A stretch of 35,963 nt of DNA, taken from positions 1-35,963 of the forward strand of contig CAMOCC010000023.1 of the NCBI GenBank assembly GCA_946610035.1, given 5' to 3'. This DNA comes from an uncultured Verrucomicrobiota bacterium (GTDB lineage Bacteria > Verrucomicrobiota > Kiritimatiellia > RFP12 > UBA1067). This document shows, piece after piece, positions 29,897 to 35,963 of the stretch. Numbering within the stretch: the first letter of the stretch is position 1; every line of letters starts with the position of its first letter. The notes under the pieces are model-generated. The model did not search any database. It was not told the DNA's origin and saw only the letters and a program-made list of their open reading frames with translations. Both the position numbers and the translations under genes were made by a program.

Positions 29897-32632
29897 ATGA
29901 AATCTAAGTCATGGTTCGTGATTGCAGCGACAATCGCCGCCGTGCAGTGCGTGCACTGCACGGCGCTTGCCGCACCGCTGCCGCCAATCCACGTGCAGGG
30001 GCGACATTTCGTCGACGACCGGGGGAACTGCGTGCGCATGGGCGGAGTGATGCAGTCCATCAACTCGTATTTCAACGACAACGAATGGGGATGGGGCAGT
30101 GGCGACCACCTCATTCCGCGCATGCTCGAGTACTACGACAAGACGACAAAGGCGCTGACGGACCGTTCGCAGGGGTGCTACGTAAACATGGTGCGGCTCA
30201 CGGACGACGGATGGTGGACGCAGGACGACAATCTCAAACCGTCGAAGGACGCGCCGCACTTTTACGCCTGCGACTGGTCGAAGTACGACCGCTATGTCGA
30301 GAAAGTGCTCGTCCCGGTCACGACGAACGCTGTTGCGCATGGGCTCTACGTGATCATCCGTCCGTCGTACAACACGCCTGGTGACACGAAGGTCGGAGAC
30401 GACTACCAGAAGCACCTGCTGAAGGAATGGGAGCATCTCGCTGCGAACAAGGTTCTGCAGAAGCTCGCCGGACGCGTCCTCTTCGAACTGGAGAACGAGC
30501 CGATAAAGATTGAGCCGCGCGAAGGGATGCCGCGCGAAAGTGCGCTTGCGGAATACATGCAGCCCATGATTGACGTTATTCGCGCGAAGGGCTTCAAGGG
30601 GCCGATCCTCGCGCCGGGCCTCTATTGGCAGTCAAACTTCGAGGACTACGCGAAGTATCCGCTGCGGGACGGCAATCTCGGCTATGCCGTGCATGCCTAT
30701 CCGGGATGGTACGATCAGAACGACGACAACGCCGATGTCGAGAAGTTCCTTGCGCGCTTCCGCCAGCTTGTGCCGGTTGCGGACTTTGCGCCGATTGTGG
30801 TTACCGAAGTGGACTGGAGCCCGATAAAGCCCGGCAAGGGCAAGAACAACGAGTTCGGGCAGTGGGTGCCGGAGAACTGGGGCACGTGGGGAACGGGGTC
30901 GTCGTCAAAATGGGGGCGCGCGTATATCGGCACGATTGAAAAGCTTGGCAACGTGTCCACGCTCGCAGGGGATGCGCGCGTTCTCTTCGAGGTCAAGAAG
31001 TACCTTGAGACGGGGAAGTTCGAGCTGCGATTCGGCGGAGAGAAGGAATGCTGCGGGGCGGCTTTCGCACAGCTGTTCAGGAAGTGGGCGAACGCCCCGA
31101 AGAGAAAGGCACCGAAAAGCGCGACGTTCCGCAACCCGGTCATCCTGGCGGACTGTCCCGATCCGAGCATGTGCCGCGCGGGAGACTACATCTACATGGT
31201 CTCGACGACGATGCATTTCATGCCTGGCGCGCCGGTGATGCGTTCTAAGGACATGGTGCACTGGGAGATCGTGTCCTATATCTTCGACGGAATCGATTCG
31301 CCGGAGTATTCGTTCGAGGCCGAGAACGGAAAGACGGGATACGGCGCCGGACAGTGGGCGACGTCGATCGTCCACCACAAGGGTAAGTTCTATGCATGGT
31401 TCATCGTCAACGACGTCGGCGGCTTCATGTATACCGCAGACAGACCCGAAGGTCCGTGGCGGCTTCTCAGCCGCGGTCCGTATCTGCACGACGGCTCGCT
31501 CGTGTTCGATGACGACGGAAGGGTGTACGTGTTCCATGGCTCCGGGCGTGTCACTGAGATGAAGGAAGACCTGACTGGCGCAAAACCCGGCGGACTTGAC
31601 CGGCAGCTCTTCGAGCGCGGGGAGGAGACGGCGCTGCTCGAGGGCTCTGCCGCTTTTAAGAAGGACGGATACTACTACCTGATGATGGTGTCCTGCTTTC
31701 TGCCGAACCATCCGAGGCGGGAGGTGTGCTATCGCTCGAAATCCCTTGATGGCGAATGGGAGAAGAAGGTCATACTCGAGACGGAGTTCGAGAACTGGGG
31801 TGGCGTGGGGCAGGGATGCGTCGTGGAGTGTCCGGACGGAAAATGGCGTGCGATGGTGTTCCAGGACCGCGGCGGCCTCGGGAGGATCCCGTGTCTGATG
31901 GGCGTGACGTGGAAGGACGGATGGCCGATTCTCGGCAACCGGGAGGGGAAGATTCCAAGCGATTTCACCAAGCCGTATCCGTCGCTTTCGGGCATTGTCG
32001 GATCAGACGGTTTCAAAAAGAAGACGCTTGATCTCAGGTGGCAGTGGAACCACAATCCGCTCGACGGCGCCTGGTCTCTCGTTGAGCGACCAGGCTGGAT
32101 GCGGCTCAAGGCGCAGAAGGTCGCGCCGAACATCTTCCTTGCGCGCAACACGCTGACGCAGCGCATGATAGGTCCGCAGTGCGAAGGTGAAATCAGAATG
32201 GACGTCTCGAGGATGAAGGACGGTGACCGCGCTGGACTTGCCGCGTTCCAGTCCGATAGCGCCGTGCTTGCCGTTGTCTGCGAAGACGGCAGGAAGCGGC
32301 TTGTCATGAGCGAGGAGAAAAGCGTGTTCGAGGAAGGACGCAGAAATCCGCGCGCCGAGGTTTCGGAAAAGGAGTCCGTGGCGCTTTCGTCCGACATTGT
32401 CTACTTGCGCATACGGACGGATTTCCGCCCTGGACAGGACTGGGCCGAGATGGACTGGAGCCCCGACCGAAAGACGTGGCGCCGAATCGGCACGCGCTTC
32501 CCGCTGCGCTTCGACTGGACGCGCATGTTCGTTGGCTCGCGCTTTGCGATATTCTGCTATCCGACGAAATCCCCCGGCGGATATGTAGACGTCGACTACT
32601 TCCGGTTCTCCTGCGAAGGACACGAGAGGTAG
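29897..32632 (+). CDS. Secreted bifunctional GH5-GH43 hemicellulase
   Basis: The 911-residue protein begins with a signal peptide ending near CTALAAP. A GH5-type (beta/alpha)8 domain (about 31-395) follows, with acid/base Glu201 in FELENEP and nucleophile Glu304 in VVTEVDWS. A short basic linker (KRKAPKSA) leads to a GH43 propeller (about 411-695) with base Asp422 (ADCPDPS), modulator Asp532 (LHDGSLVFDDDG) and acid Glu582 (LLEGSAAF). A C-terminal beta-sandwich (about 710-911) of the kind that completes the GH43 active site follows. It would combine backbone cleavage with xylose or arabinose release. The gene sits 30 bases after GH51 in the same operon. The GH5 subfamily, and so the backbone cut, is not determined. 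Confidence 0.88.
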   Translation: MKSKSWFVIAATIAAVQCVHCTALAAPLPPIHVQGRHFVDDRGNCVRMGGVMQSINSYFNDNEWGWGSGDHLIPRMLEYYDKTTKALTDRSQGCYVNMVRLTDDGWWTQDDNLKPSKDAPHFYACDWSKYDRYVEKVLVPVTTNAVAHGLYVIIRPSYNTPGDTKVGDDYQKHLLKEWEHLAANKVLQKLAGRVLFELENEPIKIEPREGMPRESALAEYMQPMIDVIRAKGFKGPILAPGLYWQSNFEDYAKYPLRDGNLGYAVHAYPGWYDQNDDNADVEKFLARFRQLVPVADFAPIVVTEVDWSPIKPGKGKNNEFGQWVPENWGTWGTGSSSKWGRAYIGTIEKLGNVSTLAGDARVLFEVKKYLETGKFELRFGGEKECCGAAFAQLFRKWANAPKRKAPKSATFRNPVILADCPDPSMCRAGDYIYMVSTTMHFMPGAPVMRSKDMVHWEIVSYIFDGIDSPEYSFEAENGKTGYGAGQWATSIVHHKGKFYAWFIVNDVGGFMYTADRPEGPWRLLSRGPYLHDGSLVFDDDGRVYVFHGSGRVTEMKEDLTGAKPGGLDRQLFERGEETALLEGSAAFKKDGYYYLMMVSCFLPNHPRREVCYRSKSLDGEWEKKVILETEFENWGGVGQGCVVECPDGKWRAMVFQDRGGLGRIPCLMGVTWKDGWPILGNREGKIPSDFTKPYPSLSGIVGSDGFKKKTLDLRWQWNHNPLDGAWSLVERPGWMRLKAQKVAPNIFLARNTLTQRMIGPQCEGEIRMDVSRMKDGDRAGLAAFQSDSAVLAVVCEDGRKRLVMSEEKSVFEEGRRNPRAEVSEKESVALSSDIVYLRIRTDFRPGQDWAEMDWSPDRKTWRRIGTRFPLRFDWTRMFVGSRFAIFCYPTKSPGGYVDVDYFRFSCEGHER

Positions 32633-32634
32633 TC

Positions 32635-32650
32635 TCACACCTTTGTGTGA
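32635..32650. promoter_or_regulatory. Perfect TCACAC/GTGTGA palindrome upstream of GH31
   Basis: TCACACCTTTGTGTGA is a perfect 6-bp inverted repeat around CTTT, starting two bases after the previous stop codon and followed by TATC. Its centre (32642.5) lies 32.5 bp before the -10 at 32675, the same as at 24027. It is the best copy of the shared motif. Confidence 0.75.
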
Positions 32651-32674
32651 TATCGCTTTGGCAAACGTCTTTGA

Positions 32675-32680
32675 TATACT
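32675..32680 (+). promoter_or_regulatory. Extended -10 element of the GH31 gene
   Basis: TATACT preceded by TTTGA (extended -10). A TTGGCA at 32658-32663 is too close (11 bp) to act as -35. The leader to ATG 32750 is about 63 bases. Confidence 0.55.
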
Positions 32681-32749
32681 AGGGTTGCGTTGCGAGGAAT
32701 AGCGCATGTTGCGCAGCTCGCGTGTGGCAAAAGAAAAAAGGAGCATTGA

Positions 32750-35008
32750 ATGAAGACACTAATGTTGGCCGTTGTAACCGCGGCAGTCGTCTCGGCAGGC
32801 GCCGCGACGGACGTGAAGGTCGAATTCTGGCGCGATGACGTCGTCAGGATTCTCAAGATACCAGGTGGCGGCAAGGCGCCGGAGAAGAGCTATGTCGTCA
32901 CCGCGAAGCCTGAGAAGGTGGCCGTTGCGAAGTCCGAAAAGGACGGCGCGGCGACGTACTCCTCGGCGAAGCTCCGCGTCACGGTCGATGCAGAAGGGCG
33001 CGTCGCATTTGCCGCGGCGGACGGCACTCCGCTTCTCGCAGAGGAGGGCACGACCTTCACGCCGCGGGCGAAGGGCGATCCGGACGAGAACAGCTTCTCG
33101 GTGCGCCAGGCGTGGCTTCTGGACGGCGACGAGCCAGTGTACGGACTCGGCATCGTGCAGGAGGATTCCATCTCACGCCGCGGCATCACGAAGAAGGTGC
33201 TGCAGGACAACATCGAGGACTATTCGCCAGTTCTCCAGTCCATCAAGGGATGGGGTGTTTTCATCGACAGCTCGTCCATCGCAGAATACAAGGAGCTGAA
33301 CGGAGTCATGTCCTACACGAGCGAGGTAGGCGACGCGAGCGACTACTACTTCATGTACGGAGGCACTTCGGACGGCGTGGTGCGTCAGATACGCTGGCTC
33401 TCCGGCGAGGTGCCGATGCTGCCGAAGTGGTCGCTCGGCTACTATGTGAGCCGCGAGCGCTACACAAGCTGGTCGCAGCTCGCGGAGATTGTCGATGAGC
33501 ACAGGAAGCGCGGCATCCCGATGGACTGCATCGTGCAGGACTGGCAGTACTGGGGCGGAAACGAGAACTGGAATGCGCTTGATTTCATCGCCGACGGATT
33601 CAAGGACACTCCCGAGGCGGGCGTGAAGGCCGTCCACGACCGCAATGCGAAGCTCATGATCTCGTTCTGGCCTGACTTCGGTCCGAACGCGAAGCCCAAC
33701 AAGGACTTCAGGGACCGCGGCTGGTACTTCAAGGACTTCGTGACATGGCCGCGCGACGAGGGCGTGATTGTCTACGACGCGTTCAACCCCGCCGCACGCG
33801 ACCTCTACTGGAAGTACGTGCGCCGTCTCGTTGACTGCGGAATCGACGCGTGGTGGATGGACTCCACCGAGCCGGACCACTGGCCGCACACGAAGGAGAG
33901 CTTCGACGCGCCAACTTTCCTCGGCAGCTACCGCCGTGTGTGCAACCTCTTCCCGCTCTTGACCGTCGGCGGAATCTACGACCACCAGCGCGCGGACGAG
34001 CCGGACGGACGCCGCCGCGTGTCAATCATGACGCGTAGCTGCTTCACAGGGCTCCAGCGCACCGGCGCGAACACATGGTCGGGTGACGTCGATTCGAAGT
34101 GGGAGGTATTGCGCAGGCAGATCCCCGCCGGACTCGGCTTCGGCCTCACGGGCAATCCGAATTTCAACACCGACATCGGCGGATTCCATCCGTGGCACTT
34201 CAGCGGATATCCGGGCGGCATACTCAAGTGCCCCGAGTTCATCGAGCTGAACGTCCGCTGGATGCAGTACGCGCTCTTCAATCCGATCTTTCGTAGCCAC
34301 GGCACGGGCGCGCCGCGCGAGATATGGCAGTTCGGCGAGAAGGGGACGCCGGCGTACGACGCGATGGTAGAGGCGGTTAAGCTCCGCTACCGCTTCATGC
34401 CGTATCTCTACTCCACGGCGCGCTGGGTGTCGAAGGACAGCGGCACGATGATGCGTCCGCTCTTCGCAGAGTACCGCGCAGATCCCGGGACGTGGGAGGT
34501 TTCGGACCAGTTCCTCTTCGGAACCGAGCTGATGGCCGCGCCTGTCGTGCGCTACCGCGCTGGCCAGAGGCGCGTGTATCTTCCGGCAGGGACGAAATGG
34601 ACGTCGTTCTTCGACGGACGCGTCTTCGAGGGCGGAAGGTGGATTGCCGAGGACGTCTCGCTTGGCACGATTCCGCTCTACGCGAAGGCGGGCGCGATCG
34701 TCCCGATGGGTCCTGTCATGCAGTATGTCGACGAGGTGAAGAATCCAGTTGTCGAGATCAGGGTGTTCCCCGGCGTGGACGGCGCGTTCACGCTGTACGA
34801 CGATGCAGGCGACGGCTATCAATACGAGAAGGGCGAGTTCAGCGAGATTCCGCTCAAGTGGGACGACGCGAAGCAGGCGCTGACGATCGGCGCGCGCCGA
34901 GGTTCCTATCCCGGCATGGCGAAGACGCGCGAGTTCCGTGTCATCTGCGGCGCATGCTCGAAGACGGTCCGCTACGACGGCAGCCCAGTCGCTGTTGCGG
35001 TGCAGTAG
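32750..35008 (+). CDS. Secreted GH31 alpha-xylosidase/alpha-glucosidase
   Basis: GH31 retaining enzymes cleave alpha-xylosyl or alpha-glucosyl ends; the context favours alpha-xylosidase acting on xyloglucan oligosaccharides. The 752-residue protein has a signal peptide (MKTLMLAVVTAAVVSAGAA). An N-terminal beta-sandwich runs to about 220. The barrel has nucleophile Asp371 in WWMDSTEPD and acid/base Asp446 in WSGDVDS. RSHGTGAPREIWQFG is also typical. Two C-terminal beta domains follow (VYLPAGTKWTSFF, IPLYAKAGAIVPMGP). AAGGAG (32738-32743) is 6 bases before the ATG. It is transcribed from its own palindrome-bearing promoter. Its C-terminal 150 residues are closely related to the relic at 16530-17116. 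Confidence 0.93.
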   Translation: MKTLMLAVVTAAVVSAGAATDVKVEFWRDDVVRILKIPGGGKAPEKSYVVTAKPEKVAVAKSEKDGAATYSSAKLRVTVDAEGRVAFAAADGTPLLAEEGTTFTPRAKGDPDENSFSVRQAWLLDGDEPVYGLGIVQEDSISRRGITKKVLQDNIEDYSPVLQSIKGWGVFIDSSSIAEYKELNGVMSYTSEVGDASDYYFMYGGTSDGVVRQIRWLSGEVPMLPKWSLGYYVSRERYTSWSQLAEIVDEHRKRGIPMDCIVQDWQYWGGNENWNALDFIADGFKDTPEAGVKAVHDRNAKLMISFWPDFGPNAKPNKDFRDRGWYFKDFVTWPRDEGVIVYDAFNPAARDLYWKYVRRLVDCGIDAWWMDSTEPDHWPHTKESFDAPTFLGSYRRVCNLFPLLTVGGIYDHQRADEPDGRRRVSIMTRSCFTGLQRTGANTWSGDVDSKWEVLRRQIPAGLGFGLTGNPNFNTDIGGFHPWHFSGYPGGILKCPEFIELNVRWMQYALFNPIFRSHGTGAPREIWQFGEKGTPAYDAMVEAVKLRYRFMPYLYSTARWVSKDSGTMMRPLFAEYRADPGTWEVSDQFLFGTELMAAPVVRYRAGQRRVYLPAGTKWTSFFDGRVFEGGRWIAEDVSLGTIPLYAKAGAIVPMGPVMQYVDEVKNPVVEIRVFPGVDGAFTLYDDAGDGYQYEKGEFSEIPLKWDDAKQALTIGARRGSYPGMAKTREFRVICGACSKTVRYDGSPVAVAVQ

Positions 35009-35045
35009 GCGGTTCTTCGCATTCATCCTGTAAGGGGGATAGCGC

Positions 35046-35938
35046 AAGAGGACGGACGCTTCTGAGTCTTCGCCACGGAGGCAGGCAACCCGTACAAGGT
35101 GCGCCTTAAGGAAATGAAGCCGGACTTCTCCGGCTTCGTCGACGACGGAATGATAACGCTCGACAACGTCACCGACTGCGTTGGCGGAGAGGGGCTCGGC
35201 GAAGGCGCGCAGGTGATGAAGCGCAACGGCTGGTACTGCATCGTCAACATCTGCTGGCCCGCGGGGAGTTGCCGGTCTGTGGTCGTGCATCGCGCGCGCT
35301 CGATGCAGGGTCCGTGGGAGGGACGCGGCGAAGTCTCTCGCCAGTATCACCGCTGGGCGCGAAACCACCTAATGCCGCACGGACTGGACCTGCATCCCGT
35401 CCTCCTCAACAGCTGGGAAGGTTCGTATTTCTCGTTCACGGAGAAGACGCTCACGGACATGATGGACGGCGTGAAGGAGATGGGCGGCGAGATGTTCGTC
35501 CTTGACGACGGCTGGTTCGGGCGCAGCAAGTACGCGCGCGACGAAAAGAACCAGGACAAGGTGGGCTTGGGCGACTGGTTCGTGAACGAGGAGAAGCTTC
35601 CACGCGGACTCGGCTACCTTGCAGACGAGGCGGCGAAGCGCGGACTGAAGTTCGGGCTATGGATCGAGCCGGAAATGGTCAATACAAGAAGCTGGCTCGC
35701 CGAGGAGCATCCCGAGTGGATTCTCCGCGAGGAGGCGCGTCGGCTCGCCCTGGGGCGCGGCGGCACGCAGGTCGTGCTGGACTACACCAACCCCGCCGTG
35801 CGCGATGGCGCTAAGTACGACATCTCCGAGATCAACGGCGCTCCGTCTCACGGCGCAAGGCTCGACGGGCGCAATCTCAAGCTGGCCTTGAGCGGATCCT
35901 ATGACTCAGCTGTCTTTGAACTGAAGACGTGTGAGTGA
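35046..35938 (+). pseudogene. Chimeric glycosidase relic: GH43 fragment joined to GH36 fragment
   Basis: From about 35046 the frame reads EDGRF, an in-frame TGA (35063-35065), then VFATEAGNPYKV, a GH43-like 'DDGR-x-Y' blade broken by the stop. The GH43 part continues to about 35330, including a probable general-acid Glu in LGEGAQVMKRNGWY. It then changes abruptly to the middle of a GH36 alpha-galactosidase (HPVLLNSWEG, MFVLDDGWFG, LGDWFVNEEKLPRGLGYLAD, FGLWIEPEMVN, VVLDYTNPAVRD). That part stops before the GH36 catalytic Asp pair. A third unrelated tail of about 45 residues ends at the TGA at 35936-35938. No signal peptide, start or complete active site remains. From 35939 to the edge I see nothing. 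Confidence 0.8.
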
Positions 35939-35963
35939 TACTAGCGCTGTATGTCCTACATGC

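Noticed and set aside
32658-32663. TTGGCA as -35 of the GH31 promoter
   Set aside because: Only 11 bp from the -10, too short for sigma-70-type recognition.
1-35963. CRISPR array, insertion sequences, rRNA or tRNA genes
   Set aside because: No regularly spaced repeat-spacer units, transposase motifs or RNA gene signatures were seen. The only tandem repeat (186-277) has no spacer diversity.

Overview
The window reads as GC-rich chromosomal DNA from a Gram-negative polysaccharide degrader. The likeliest source is the Verrucomicrobiota/Kiritimatiellota side of the PVC group, from a gut or rumen. This is inferred from the pyrophosphate-dependent phosphofructokinase, the secreted NPCBM/beta-helix/LamG-like protein, the density of signal-peptide glycoside hydrolases, and a sensor kinase with a long exported domain. 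No rRNA or tRNA gene was seen to confirm it.

Layout. 1-539: start of a small minus-strand gene, then a 450-base spacer with 23-bp tandem palindromic repeats and many perfect inverted repeats, ending in a near-consensus promoter. 540-4702: housekeeping run ribH, PPi-phosphofructokinase, HAD-like protein, mazG, gluQ. 4812-10323: rpoN, an orphan secreted CBM-like protein, an RlmD-type RNA methyltransferase, miaB and dapB. 10440-15817: a four-gene surface-polymer operon: tagD, an RgpF/TagF-like fusion, a GT2-GtrA fusion and a second TagF-like protein. It looks like a teichoic-acid-type or phosphoglycerol-decorated glycan system. 15818-17116: a structured 95-nt element, a small secreted protein and a broken GH31 relic.

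17174-35938: hemicellulose region. GH43 (17346), GH95 (18954), a convergent NarL-type two-component system (21306-23980, minus strand), then an operon of an NPCBM/beta-helix protein (24100), GH51 (27386) and a GH5-GH43 fusion (29897), followed by GH31 alpha-xylosidase (32750) and a dead GH43/GH36 chimera (35046-35938). The activities (endo-glucanase-like GH5, alpha-xylosidase GH31, fucosidase/galactosidase GH95, arabinofuranosidase GH51/GH43) would together debranch and cut a substituted hemicellulose such as xyloglucan or arabinoxylan.

The most notable signal is regulatory. Three hemicellulase promoters (18903, 24027, 32635) carry the same palindrome, TCACAC-N4-GTGTGA in its best form, centred 31.5-32.5 bp upstream of the -10 box. 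A fourth promoter (17174) has a different palindrome at exactly the same distance. This looks like an undescribed activator regulon. The two-component system whose kinase gene is divergent from one of these sites is the obvious local candidate for the regulator. Most recognisable promoters in the window share an extended -10 of the form TTTGGTATAAT.
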